Source: UBA5314 sp035560815
GTDB lineage: Bacteria; Bacillota; Syntrophomonadia; Syntrophomonadales; Syntrophomonadaceae
DNA: 64,000 nucleotides
Direction of reading: 5' to 3'
NCBI GenBank assembly: GCA_035560815.1
Contig: DATMYR010000008.1
Span: forward strand, 62,001 to 126,000
Shown here: in pieces, positions 8,255-16,845 of the stretch
Numbering within the stretch: position 1 is the stretch's first letter
Layout: each line of letters opens with the position of its first letter
Notes under the pieces: generated by a model
Database searches by the model: none
Told to the model about the DNA's origin: nothing
Seen by the model: only the letters and a program-made list of their open reading frames with translations
Made by a program: the position numbers and the translations under genes

Positions 8255-10330
8255 TTATTTCTTGCGTATGCTGCAGGGTAGATTCTTAATGTTCGGTGTT
8301 CCAAACTCATGTCCCAATTTGCCAATGGATGTGAGCATATTAAAATTCGACTTCTGCCAGTCAAATTGGTGGGCGGCATCTCTCTCCGGGAACCACCAGC
8401 CTAAAGCCGCACTGATAACCTGAGGGTGAACAATATCAGTAAGGTTGGCCTTCTGGACAATTTCTCCATACCTGGTTTCAATGACAACATCGTTACCGTC
8501 ATTGATCCCATAAGCGGCAGCCGTATCGGGGTGGATCTCCACCAGTGGATCCGGACGTTTCTGCCGCAGCTTCTCCACCCAGCGGTAGGATGAGAGGAGA
8601 TAATAGCGGCTCTTGGCGCTGATTAGAATCAACGGATACTGGGGGTCCTCGTCTTCAGGCAAGGCAGTGTACTCCGGCAAGGGTTTCAGTTTAAACTGTT
8701 CAGCGGTACTCAACCTTAGCTCCACCTTGCCGCTGGGCGTGCGGAATCCCTTTTCCTGATAGAGCTGGAAACGATCGGGGCCTTTCAGATATCCTCGATC
8801 CGCAAACTCCTGATAGCTTAAACCCGAGGGTTTAAGCAGATCTTCTAGAAAATCCTCAAAATCCTCATGCCAGTATTCTGGCGAAGATACTCGTTTGCCC
8901 AGCTCATTCATGATCTTAATATCGGGCCAGCACTCTTCAGGGGGCTCAACAATTTTGGGCCGAGCAAGGATCATGCCATGCCCGATCCCGTAGTGTCCGA
9001 TATCATTCATCTCGAACTGGTGGGCTACCGGGAAAACAATATCCGCCATTGATGCGGTGGGAGTCATAAATATTTCAGCCATGGCCACAAAATCCAGGCT
9101 CGAAAAGGCTTCATAGGTAGTTGGGCTGTCAGCCCAGGCCACCAGGGGATTGGTGCACATACCATAGTAGCCCCTAACCGGGTAGGGTGCCCCCTCCAGC
9201 ACCGCCTGCCGGAAGTAAGCGGGGGGTACCGTCATCATTTTGGGTATCGTTCCATGGTATGCACCCAGCATCTCCTTAACCTTATTGGGCATAAGATCAG
9301 CCCGCACAAATTCGCCCATTCCCGTGATTTTAGGATCGTGGGCATTTATATTGCCCCCCGCTACTTCCAGGTTGCCGGTAATAGCCATGAGGCAAACCAG
9401 GGAGCGGGTGGCATCAAAGACATTCACATCATGTTCGATGGCATTGCCCCACTGCAGAGCGGCAGGTTTTGCTCTCGCATACATGCGCGCCGTTTCACGA
9501 ATCAAATCAGGTGCAACCCATGTGATATCAGATACCTTCTCAGGGGAATACTGTTGGACGTGCTGGGCCAGTTCTTCAAAGCCGTAGGTGAAGTTTTCCA
9601 CAAACTCCTTGTCATAGAGTGATTCTGCAATAATTACGTGTAAAAAGCCCAAGGCCAGGGCCTGCGAGGTTCCGGGCCGAAACTGCAGCCACAAATCGGC
9701 ACGTTTGGCTAAATCGGTCTTGCGCGGATCGGCAACAATAAGCCGGGTGCCCTTCTTTAACTGCTGCAGGGTGAGCCCCGCAATCTGCCCCTCCTCGTTG
9801 GTGGAGAGAACATTGCTGGCCCAGGACATAATGAGATTAGTAGGATTGTGAAGATCGGCCACCGGATAAAACCCGCAGGTATGTATACCGGTGACTTCGC
9901 GGGGTGCATGGCATACATCCTGGGAAGCAACGACATTGGGAGATCCAAAAACGTTAGCCAGCCGGATTAAGATGAAATGCTCCAGGCCTTTGGGCATTCC
10001 CACACCGAATGCCATCGCTCGTGCTCCGTATCTTTCCTTGATCGTTAGAAGGTTCTCGGCTGTTTCATCCAGGGCTTCCTCCCAGGATATGCGTTTCCAT
10101 TGCCCCGCGCCCCGCTTTCCAGCTCGCTTTAAGGGGTATTTGAGACGATCAGGATGGTAAAGGCGATCAGCGGAGACCCGCCCTTTATAACAAGTATAGC
10201 CATTATTCAAATAGCCTTCAGGATCACCTTTGATTTGTACGATCCGGTTGTCCTGAACACCGACTAACAGACTGCAGCCACCGTGGTCCATTCGGGCACA
10301 GTGTGTTTTCGCCCAACGAATCTCCTCCAT
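8255..10330 (-). CDS. Molybdopterin (Mo/W-bisPGD) oxidoreductase with altered cluster motif
   Basis: This 691-residue protein of the DMSO-reductase superfamily has the N-terminal Fe-S domain, the bisPGD-binding body and the C-terminal dinucleotide-binding domain. The start is the ATG at 10330, 9 bases after AGGAGG; an upstream TTG lies before that site. The cluster motif reads C11-x3-D15-x3-C19-x27-C47, so aspartate stands where the second cysteine normally is. The metal ligand is probably Cys140 (DVCHAP), as in cysteine-ligated members. Segments such as YDKEFVENFTYGFEEL resemble acetylene hydratase and related lone catalytic subunits. No electron-transfer or membrane subunit is adjacent. The substrate is unknown, and redox or non-redox chemistry are both possible. 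Confidence 0.85.
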   Translation of the reverse strand: MEEIRWAKTHCARMDHGGCSLLVGVQDNRIVQIKGDPEGYLNNGYTCYKGRVSADRLYHPDRLKYPLKRAGKRGAGQWKRISWEEALDETAENLLTIKERYGARAMAFGVGMPKGLEHFILIRLANVFGSPNVVASQDVCHAPREVTGIHTCGFYPVADLHNPTNLIMSWASNVLSTNEEGQIAGLTLQQLKKGTRLIVADPRKTDLAKRADLWLQFRPGTSQALALGFLHVIIAESLYDKEFVENFTYGFEELAQHVQQYSPEKVSDITWVAPDLIRETARMYARAKPAALQWGNAIEHDVNVFDATRSLVCLMAITGNLEVAGGNINAHDPKITGMGEFVRADLMPNKVKEMLGAYHGTIPKMMTVPPAYFRQAVLEGAPYPVRGYYGMCTNPLVAWADSPTTYEAFSSLDFVAMAEIFMTPTASMADIVFPVAHQFEMNDIGHYGIGHGMILARPKIVEPPEECWPDIKIMNELGKRVSSPEYWHEDFEDFLEDLLKPSGLSYQEFADRGYLKGPDRFQLYQEKGFRTPSGKVELRLSTAEQFKLKPLPEYTALPEDEDPQYPLILISAKSRYYLLSSYRWVEKLRQKRPDPLVEIHPDTAAAYGINDGNDVVIETRYGEIVQKANLTDIVHPQVISAALGWWFPERDAAHQFDWQKSNFNMLTSIGKLGHEFGTPNIKNLPCSIRKK

Positions 10331-10416
10331 AATTGTGATTCCTCCTATTTTGGACAAGAGTGATTAGCACTCCCCAGACACGAATTCTGTGAGATGTTCT
10401 AACCGCCGGGATTTAG

Positions 10417-11040
10417 TCAAAACGCCTGCCCTCCCCTGCTGCCCTCAATAACTAAACCGATGGCCAGGGATTGGTGAAATGAAGTGGCCATATCGAGCAT
10501 TTCTTCTTCCGTAATTTCTTTCAGCACGATCCACTTATAAACCAGATATTTAATCAACGCCAGTGTAGCATTGGCGATGGGCATTATAGGGAAATCCCGG
10601 AAAATGCCCTCGGTTATCCCATATTGAATGTTTTTCCCAATGAAAAGCAAGAACTTGTCATCAAACTCTTTCAGGCACTGGTCTATCCCCGCACTCAATC
10701 CGGCCGCCCGACAGCAGATCCCTGCTACTTTCTCATTCCGGATATATTCCTTCAGAATCACCCGTTTTGTTTCGATGAAACGCAAATATAAGTCGCTCTC
10801 TTCTTTATAATAATTGTTAACACTGGCGATGATCTGCTCGAGAAAATCGGCCAAAAGCTGCTTCAGGACATCTTCCTTATTCGCAAAATATTTATAGAAG
10901 GTTCCGGTGCCAAAACCCGATTCATCGATAATGTCCCGGACCGGGGTGTTGACATAACCTTTCACAGCAAATAGATGCAAGGCGACCGCCATAATTTTTT
11001 CTCTTTTTTTCTGCATCTTAGCGTCTATAGTATTACCCAT
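10417..11040 (-). CDS. TetR-family transcriptional regulator
   Basis: The N-terminal TetR helix-turn-helix is clear (ALHLFAVKGY...VRDIIDESGFGTGTFYKYFANKEDVL, about residues 18-55). A helical ligand domain follows. ATG 11040 is chosen because AAGGAGCG precedes it at good spacing; the ATG at 11064 lies inside the putative operator. The gene is 86 bases upstream of the molybdoenzyme gene in the same direction, so it probably controls that gene and itself in response to a small molecule. Confidence 0.85.
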   Translation of the reverse strand: MGNTIDAKMQKKREKIMAVALHLFAVKGYVNTPVRDIIDESGFGTGTFYKYFANKEDVLKQLLADFLEQIIASVNNYYKEESDLYLRFIETKRVILKEYIRNEKVAGICCRAAGLSAGIDQCLKEFDDKFLLFIGKNIQYGITEGIFRDFPIMPIANATLALIKYLVYKWIVLKEITEEEMLDMATSFHQSLAIGLVIEGSRGGQAF

Positions 11041-11057
11041 ACCCGCGCTCCTTTGAC

Positions 11058-11071
11058 TGAACATTCGTTCA
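11058..11071. promoter_or_regulatory. Palindromic TetR-type operator
   Basis: TGAACATTCGTTCA is a perfect TGAAC/GTTCA inverted repeat placed 18 bases before the tetR start. It matches the size and position of autoregulatory TetR operators. Binding by this protein is inferred from position only. Confidence 0.5.
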
Positions 11072-11257
11072 TTTTTTTATAACATAGTTCATGTTGAAGA
11101 ATTTGTCAAATCTTACCCAACATACATTGATTAAAATCAAACTCTCTTCATACCTGCTACTTAATACCGAAACATTGATGGGCAAAATTGATCTTCATTA
11201 TTGTTATTTCTTAACAAAGTAACACCTATCTGTCTCTTATCTATACAGAAAACAAAA

Positions 11258-11290
11258 GCTACCTCCCATGAATCTATAAGGGAGGTAGTT
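11258..11290 (-). terminator. Terminator after the tRNA cluster
   Basis: A nine-base CTACCTCCC/GGGAGGTAG stem has a 12-base loop and is followed on the minus strand by TTTTGTTTTC. It lies 12 bases past the tRNA-Val 3' end. Confidence 0.8.
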
Positions 11291-11301
11291 TCAAAGTTTC
11301 A

Positions 11302-11377
11302 TGGTGGGCGATGACGGGCTCGAACCGCCGACCCCCTGCTTGTAAGGCAGGTGCTCTCCCAACTGAGCTAATCGCCC
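11302..11377 (-). tRNA. tRNA-Val (TAC)
   Basis: The 76-base cloverleaf has acceptor GGGCGAT/ATCGCCC, anticodon loop CTTACAA (anticodon TAC), T-loop TTCGAGC and encoded CCA. It is the last gene of the tRNA cluster, four bases after tRNA-Glu. Confidence 0.95.
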
Positions 11378-11380
11378 TAA

Positions 11381-11455
11381 TGGTGACCCCTAGGGGACTC
11401 GAACCCCTGTTACCGCCGTGAAAGGGCGGTGTCTTAACCGCTTGACCAAGGGGCC
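11381..11455 (-). tRNA. tRNA-Glu (TTC)
   Basis: The 75-base cloverleaf has acceptor GGCCCCT/AGGGGTC, anticodon loop CTTTCAC (anticodon TTC), T-loop TTCGAGT and encoded CCA. Confidence 0.95.
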
Positions 11456-11565
11456 AGAACAGACGTCGGAAGACGGTTGCCAGAGGTTGGAAACACTTTT
11501 GCTGCAAAAAAACCATAAATCCTGCTATATTTCCGACTTCCGCCTTCTGAACTCTGACTTCTAAA

Positions 11566-11641
11566 TGGTGGGCCTACCAGGACTCGAACCTGGGACCAAC
11601 CGGTTATGAGCCGGTAGCTCTACCAACTGAGCTATAGGCCC
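11566..11641 (-). tRNA. tRNA with CAT anticodon (Met, possibly Ile2)
   Basis: The 76-base cloverleaf has acceptor GGGCCTA/TAGGCCC, anticodon loop CTCATAA and encoded CCA. The first acceptor pair is a normal G-C, so it is not initiator tRNA. Elongator Met and lysidine-modified Ile2 share this anticodon, and sequence alone does not settle which it is. Confidence 0.9.
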
Positions 11642-11668
11642 GGGAATCTGCGGTACCCCGCAAGAGTT

Positions 11669-11697
11669 AGTATATTAAATCTCAGATAAAAGGTCAA
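11669..11697 (-). promoter_or_regulatory. Sigma-A promoter for tRNA-Met(CAT)
   Basis: A -35 TTGACC and a -10 TATACT are separated by 17 bases and lie about 28 bases upstream of the tRNA 5' end. It probably also serves Glu and Val, since no terminator is seen between them. Confidence 0.7.
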
Positions 11698-11737
11698 GTG
11701 CAATTGTCCATTTATCCGGGCATGAGGCCAATAAAAA

Positions 11738-11764
11738 GGCGGCAACTCCAAGGGAATTGCCGCC
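11738..11764 (-). terminator. Terminator after tRNA-Asn
   Basis: A GGCGGCAA/TTGCCGCC stem is followed on the minus strand by TTTTTATT. It separates tRNA-Asn from the downstream tRNA transcription unit. Confidence 0.85.
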
Positions 11765-11775
11765 CCTGTTTTTCC

Positions 11776-11850
11776 TGGCTCCCCGAGTAGGATTCGAACC
11801 TACAACCCTCCGGTTAACAGCCGGATGCTCTACCGTTGAGCTATCGAGGA
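11776..11850 (-). tRNA. tRNA-Asn (GTT)
   Basis: The 75-base cloverleaf has acceptor TCCTCGA/TCGGGGA, anticodon loop CTGTTAA (anticodon GTT), T-loop TTCGAAT, discriminator G and encoded CCA. It is the first tRNA downstream of sigA. Confidence 0.95.
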
Positions 11851-11867
11851 ATGTCTCAACGAGAACC

Positions 11868-11897
11868 ATTATAAAATGCTGTCGACCCTCTTGTCAA
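11868..11897 (-). promoter_or_regulatory. Consensus sigma-A promoter for tRNA-Asn
   Basis: A perfect TTGACA and TATAAT are separated by 18 bases, 17 bases upstream of the tRNA and just past the sigA stop codon. Confidence 0.8.
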
Positions 11898-11914
11898 GTA
11901 GGGATCTCGGCTGT

Positions 11915-12997
11915 CTACTCAATGTAATCCTTAAGTTTCTTACTGCGCGAAGGATGTCTGAGCTTACGTAAGGCCTTGGCTTCAATCTGCCGGATCCTTT
12001 CTCTGGTTACCCCGAATTCCTGCCCTACTTCTTCCAGGGTGCGGGGGCGCCCGTCGTCCAGACCGAAGCGCAGCCGTAAAACCTTTTCCTCCCGGTCCGT
12101 CAGCGTGTTAAGAATGCCATCCAGATGCTCCCGGAGGAGGACAAAGGATGCTGATTCTTCCGGTGACTCTGCATCTTCATCGGTAATAAAATCCCCCAGG
12201 TGGCTGTCATCTTCCTCACCGATCGGTGTCTCTAAGGAAACCGGTTCCTGAGCGACTTTCATAATCTCGATAACCCGGTCGACAGAAATATCCATCTCCA
12301 CAGCCACTTCACCGGGGGTAGGCTCTCTTCCCAAGGTCTGCAGAAGATTGCGCTGCACTCGTGACAACTTATTGATGGTCTCTACCATGTGCACGGGTAT
12401 CCTGATCGTTCTAGCTTGATCGGCAATGGCTCGGGTAATGGCTTGCCTGATCCACCAAGTAGCATAGGTACTGAATTTGAAACCTTTACGGAAGTCGAAT
12501 TTCTCCACGGCTTTCATGAGCCCCAGATTGCCTTCCTGAATGAGATCCAGGAAAAGCATCCCGCGCCCCACGTAGCGTTTGGCTATACTAACTACCAGAC
12601 GCAGGTTTGCTTCTACCAGTTGGCGTTTGGCGTCTTCATCGTTGGCTTCGATGGCTTTGGCCAAATGTATTTCCTGATCAGCGGATAGCAACGGGACACG
12701 TCCAATTTCCTTAAGATACATGCGGACCGGATCGTCAATTTCAACCCCTTCAGGGATGACGATATCCTCTGTCTCAATGCTCTCTTCAACTTCATCTTCC
12801 GATTCTATGTCCCCGTCCAAACCGATGCTTATCCCTAGAGACTGTAGATGTTCAAAAATGTCATCTATATTATCAGGCCCCAGGTTAAAACCCTGGAGGT
12901 CTTCAATAATTTCCTCGTAGGTAAGGTTTTTCTTCTTTTTCCCTTTTTCGGCTAGAACGCTGATTGATTCTGCAATTTTCTTGTCCATCTTCATCAT
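11915..12997 (-). CDS. sigA: Primary RNA polymerase sigma factor SigA/RpoD
   Basis: This is the 360-residue housekeeping sigma-70 factor, close to the B. subtilis SigA length. A short acidic region 1.1 is followed by region 1.2 (DPVRMYLKEIGRVPLLS), region 2 (RLVVSIAKRYVGRGMLFLDLIQEGN, FSTYATWWIRQAI, recognising the -10 element), region 3, and region 4 (EEVGQEFGVTRERIRQIEAKAL, the -35-binding helix-turn-helix). It directs RNA polymerase to vegetative promoters. ATG 12997 has a GGGGGG-rich ribosome site. The gene lies 17 bases after dnaG, the classical dnaG-sigA macromolecular synthesis operon. Confidence 0.97.
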   Translation of the reverse strand: MMKMDKKIAESISVLAEKGKKKKNLTYEEIIEDLQGFNLGPDNIDDIFEHLQSLGISIGLDGDIESEDEVEESIETEDIVIPEGVEIDDPVRMYLKEIGRVPLLSADQEIHLAKAIEANDEDAKRQLVEANLRLVVSIAKRYVGRGMLFLDLIQEGNLGLMKAVEKFDFRKGFKFSTYATWWIRQAITRAIADQARTIRIPVHMVETINKLSRVQRNLLQTLGREPTPGEVAVEMDISVDRVIEIMKVAQEPVSLETPIGEEDDSHLGDFITDEDAESPEESASFVLLREHLDGILNTLTDREEKVLRLRFGLDDGRPRTLEEVGQEFGVTRERIRQIEAKALRKLRHPSRSKKLKDYIE

Positions 12998-13014
12998 ATC
13001 CCCCCTTCCTGGGT

Positions 13015-14778
13015 CTAGTGCAGGAATGTATCTAGTTTAAGTATGAAACCCAATAAGGCTGAAAAATCGCCCCTATTTTTTGCCTCTTCGAGCTGTTCAT
13101 ACAAGCTATGCCAACGTTGTTCTCGCTCTCTATTTTGCATCTTAAATATGTATTCCTCGATTTCATATTCCCGCCGGGGTGGAGGATTGTCACCCAGGAT
13201 TCCCATCCTGGCCAGAAACGCGCCCATTCCCATTTCTTCCGCCCTTTTCCGCAGGTTGGCAGGCGTCAAAGCATCCTTTTCCTGCAGTTCCTCATAGACC
13301 TCTAACAGCGATTGGGCTTCGGGCTGATCGAACAACCGGCCGGGTATAGCCGCCCTTAGTCTGCGGTGCACCTGAGGATCTATTAGCACTGTTGCCAATA
13401 TTTTCTCCTCGATGCTATAATTACCGTATATAATATTATCTCTTAACAACTGGGTTTTATTCCGGTTTACGCCTTCTTTCTTTCCATTCCGGGGTCTTGC
13501 CTGCAATTCCCGCGCAACGATATTCTCCTCCACAGCCAGTTTGCGGGCCAGGATTTTCAGATAATAATCCTTTTCCAGTTCGCTGTCGAGCCCCTGGATG
13601 TCCTCTCTGACGCAGTGAATGACTCGAATTTTGCCTTCCACATCATGCATGGGAGCGGCTTGCAACTGTTTCAAAATTTTATATTCGATATGACTGATTC
13701 TATTATTCTGTATATACTGCAAAAATTCCTCTTTTCCATGCAAAGCAAGAAATTCGTCGGGATCGTTGCCGTCCGGGAGGCTTAGTACGTCAACCTTCAG
13801 CCCTTCCGCCTTCAGCACCTCCATGGCCTTTAAAGTTTGCCTTTGTCCGGCTTCATCCCCGTCATAGAGGACCAGCACTTTTTCTGCATAACGCAATAAG
13901 AGAGCGGCCTGTTCCTGGGTTAGGGACGTGCCCAGGGTGGCGATGACATTTTCCACTCCGGACTGATGCAGGCGAATGCAGTCCATATACCCTTCCACAA
14001 CGATAGCTTCATTGAGCGTCCGTATTTTATCACGGGCCTGGAAGAGCCCGTACAGGTTGCGGCGCTTCTGGAATAGATCAGTTTCCGCGCTATTCAAGTA
14101 TTTGGGGAATCCTTCATCCAGAATTCTCCCCCCAAAGCCTACAACTTCTCCATTGTAGGACTGGATGGGAAAAATGATCCGTTTACGGAATTGATCAAAA
14201 TAGCGCTCCTGCTCCTGACTACGCTTGATTAGAGATGCTTTGCTCAGTTCCTCCTGGCTGAATCCTCTTTTCAATAAGAACTCACTGAGGGCGTTCCAAC
14301 TGTCAGGTGCCCAGCCCAACTGGAATCGCTCTATGGTTTCAGGCAGAATGTCACGATTCTCCAGGTAATGCCGGGCAGTCTGCCCACCCGGTCCAGCCAG
14401 GGCACTCTGAAAGAAATCGGCCGCCATCCGATTGGCCTGCAGTATTCTCTTGCGCTGATCGGAGCCGTGCTGGGCTGGCTTGTCGGGCATCTCCACACCC
14501 GCCCGCGAGGCCAGCATCTCAAGGACTTCTTTGAACTCTAAACCATCTCGTTTCATCACGAAGCTGAACAGGTCTCCACCACTCTGGCATCCAAAACAGT
14601 AATACATGTTTCGTTCCGAACTCACACTGAAGGAAGAGGTTTTTTCGTTGTGAAACGGGCACAACCCCCAGAATCGATTGCCCTTTCGGGTGAGCTTGAC
14701 CGTCTCGGCCACGATATCTACGATGTCCAGGCGGGATTCGATTTCCCGAATCAGCTGGTCATCAAAATAAGTCGGCAT
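13015..14778 (-). CDS. dnaG: DNA primase
   Basis: This 587-residue primase makes RNA primers for replication. It has an N-terminal CHC2 zinc finger (CPFHNEK at about 41-47 and CFGCQSGGD at about 62-70), the RNA polymerase core with TOPRIM motifs VVEGYMD (about 262) and YDGDEAG (about 311), and a C-terminal helical domain that binds the DnaB helicase (from about residue 440, more divergent). It is upstream of sigA and probably cotranscribed with it. Confidence 0.97.
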   Translation of the reverse strand: MPTYFDDQLIREIESRLDIVDIVAETVKLTRKGNRFWGLCPFHNEKTSSFSVSSERNMYYCFGCQSGGDLFSFVMKRDGLEFKEVLEMLASRAGVEMPDKPAQHGSDQRKRILQANRMAADFFQSALAGPGGQTARHYLENRDILPETIERFQLGWAPDSWNALSEFLLKRGFSQEELSKASLIKRSQEQERYFDQFRKRIIFPIQSYNGEVVGFGGRILDEGFPKYLNSAETDLFQKRRNLYGLFQARDKIRTLNEAIVVEGYMDCIRLHQSGVENVIATLGTSLTQEQAALLLRYAEKVLVLYDGDEAGQRQTLKAMEVLKAEGLKVDVLSLPDGNDPDEFLALHGKEEFLQYIQNNRISHIEYKILKQLQAAPMHDVEGKIRVIHCVREDIQGLDSELEKDYYLKILARKLAVEENIVARELQARPRNGKKEGVNRNKTQLLRDNIIYGNYSIEEKILATVLIDPQVHRRLRAAIPGRLFDQPEAQSLLEVYEELQEKDALTPANLRKRAEEMGMGAFLARMGILGDNPPPRREYEIEEYIFKMQNREREQRWHSLYEQLEEAKNRGDFSALLGFILKLDTFLH

Positions 14779-14846
14779 ACAACCACCTGCTGATGTTGAT
14801 TTATCTATATTTCACCTAAGATTCGATCTTTGATGTATAAATCCTT

Positions 14847-15956
14847 CTAGTCCAGATTAATATTCCCAGATTCCTGCTCTCCTCTGGACTGATGTCCGGA
14901 GGCAAAAATGCGCCCGGCATTCGGGACCAGAGATTGTGGAATATAAATGTCGTTGAAGAGGGCTATGCAATAGGCATCACTCATACCGGCGATATAATCA
15001 GCAGCTGCCCTTTCCTTCCCTTCTTCATCGGCGATTTGGCAGAAGATAGGACTCATTTTTTCCGGTTTGCTGCAGTAATAGGAAAAAAGGTGCTCTATGA
15101 TGAACATGGCTCGACTCCGCTCTTCCTGGCACACCGGACCATTGTAGATCTTTTCAAACATAAAATGGCGTAGTCCTCTTAACGCCTGGTCAATTTCCGT
15201 TCGAGGCTCCACCCGCACCCGCTGCCCGGCCTGCATGAGGGAGCGAGTGTGGTTTATGGTATCGCTCACCAGGGTGGCGATACGCTGGCTGTGCGTATTC
15301 CCCAGTAACTCCAAATAGGGTGCGGGTATCTCCTCAATCGACAAGAGCCCGGCGCGGATGGAATCATCGATATCGTGCTGCACATAAGCTATCTTGTCAC
15401 TCAAGCGAATAGCCTGCCCCTCCAGGGTAAAGGCATCGGGTTCATCGCTGCTGTAGCCACTGTGATGGAGGACCCCATCAAGCACTTCCGGACTCAAGTT
15501 TAACCCGGGTCCTGAACGATGCTGCTCTACTCTGGTCAAGACCCGAATGCTGTTCTCATTATGGTGAAACCCTTGGATCAGAAGTTGATTGAGAATTTGT
15601 TCCCCGGAATGAGCAAAGGGAGTATGCCCCACATCATGAGCCAGGGCTATGGCTTCGATCAGGTCCAGATTGAGGTTGAGGCCAGCGCCAATGGTGCGAG
15701 CAATCTGATTGACTTCCAGGGTATGGGTAAGCCGGGTGCGGTAATGATCACCGGGTGGCGCAATAAAGACCTGCGTTTTGTGCTTCAAACGCCGAAATGA
15801 TTTGGAATGGACTACCCGATCCCGGTCCACCATGAAACAGGTGCGTACCGGATCCGGCTCTTCCTCCTTTTGTCGGCTCTGGGCCTTTTCAGCCAGGGTC
15901 GCCCAAACGCTTAACATTGCGCGTTCCCGCTCTTCGATTTCTTTCCTGATTTGCAA
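14847..15956 (-). CDS. dgt: dGTPase-like HD-domain triphosphohydrolase
   Basis: The HD-domain family removes tripolyphosphate from dNTPs, giving a deoxynucleoside. The metal motif is present: RLTHTLEV with HDVGHTPFAHSGE about 35 residues later, then a later SDKIAYVQHDIDD. The frame is open to 16019, but the TTG at 15956 has GAGGTGAG 5 bases upstream and gives the usual N-terminus (IRKEIEERERAML), so it is preferred. It gives 369 residues, a little over the size of short deoxyguanosinetriphosphatase-like proteins of Firmicutes. It precedes dnaG in the same direction, which fits a role in dNTP balance for replication. Confidence 0.88.
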   Translation of the reverse strand: MQIRKEIEERERAMLSVWATLAEKAQSRQKEEEPDPVRTCFMVDRDRVVHSKSFRRLKHKTQVFIAPPGDHYRTRLTHTLEVNQIARTIGAGLNLNLDLIEAIALAHDVGHTPFAHSGEQILNQLLIQGFHHNENSIRVLTRVEQHRSGPGLNLSPEVLDGVLHHSGYSSDEPDAFTLEGQAIRLSDKIAYVQHDIDDSIRAGLLSIEEIPAPYLELLGNTHSQRIATLVSDTINHTRSLMQAGQRVRVEPRTEIDQALRGLRHFMFEKIYNGPVCQEERSRAMFIIEHLFSYYCSKPEKMSPIFCQIADEEGKERAAADYIAGMSDAYCIALFNDIYIPQSLVPNAGRIFASGHQSRGEQESGNINLD

Positions 15957-16039
15957 AAATCTCACCTCAATAAAAAAATCCTGAAGCCCGGACCCCAGAA
16001 TTTTTCTGCATCTACCCATTTACATGCGATGATTGCTTC

Positions 16040-16648
16040 TCATCGCATTCGAAGGCTCATGGTGGCCTGGGCTACCTGGTAGACTCGTTTCCCTAAAATC
16101 CGGCTGCGTTTAATCGCTTCCTGGTCCTCCTGGGCAGGCCTTTGGGCTGCGGCGCCCATGTGCCCACAATCATCTTCATAATGCCCATCCCCGACGCTTA
16201 TCATCCCATGCACCATGAAGATATCATGAATAACACGCAACGTAGTCTCCTGTCCGCCAAATCGAGAGCTTCCCACCGATAAAGCACCCCCGACCACATT
16301 GAGCAGACCTTTCTGGCTACGAAGTAAACGGCTTTTATCCCAGAAGGCTTTTAACTGCCCGGATACGCTTCCGAAATAGACCGGGCTTCCCACCAAAATG
16401 CCATCCGCCCGGGCAAGCAGTTCATAAGCCTCCCCTAATGGCTTTCCCTCATAGCACTTGCCACTGCAGGGAGAAGAACAGGCCGAACAAAATGATTTTT
16501 GCTGCCCCCGAAGCATCCGCTGACAATGCACCCATTCGCTGCGGGCTCCCAAACTCCGGCATTCGGAGAGAGCCTCTTCCAACATAAATGCAGTGTTCCC
16601 TTTTACATTCGGGCTGCCGTTAATTGCTACAATAAGAGGTTGATCCAC
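16040..16648 (-). CDS. Flavodoxin-like FMN reductase with Cys cluster
   Basis: This 202-residue protein of the NADPH-dependent FMN reductase / iron-sulfur flavoprotein family begins with the phosphate-binding INGSPNVKGNTA. It carries a C-x2-C-x3-C-x3-C cluster (CSACSSPCSGKC, about residues 54-65) and an FMN-binding GSPVYFGSVSGQLKAF. The cysteine set suggests a cluster or metal, but spacing differs among family members. The start is GTG after GGGGGTG. It lies 84 bases upstream of dgt and may be cotranscribed. The electron acceptor is unknown. Confidence 0.8.
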   Translation of the reverse strand: MDQPLIVAINGSPNVKGNTAFMLEEALSECRSLGARSEWVHCQRMLRGQQKSFCSACSSPCSGKCYEGKPLGEAYELLARADGILVGSPVYFGSVSGQLKAFWDKSRLLRSQKGLLNVVGGALSVGSSRFGGQETTLRVIHDIFMVHGMISVGDGHYEDDCGHMGAAAQRPAQEDQEAIKRSRILGKRVYQVAQATMSLRMR

Positions 16649-16736
16649 CTACTGCACCCCCACGTCCATGTAATACTACACATTATTTGTAGAATCCTTT
16701 ATTTGTTCCTAATTTCACATCTCCCCGGAAGTAAAA

Positions 16737-16779
16737 CCTCCGGAAGCCGAAAGAATCAATCTCAACCGGCCCCCGGAGG
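16737..16779 (-). terminator. Terminator after ppdK
   Basis: CCTCCGG/CCGGAGG arms with further internal pairing lie 67 bases past the ppdK stop. The minus-strand T run is short (TTTTACTT). Confidence 0.6.
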
Positions 16780-16845
16780 AACAACCTGTCATTATGCATG
16801 ATCTGCTGGGGAAGCCGCTATGGAGGAGCAGCCCAGCCGCAGCGT

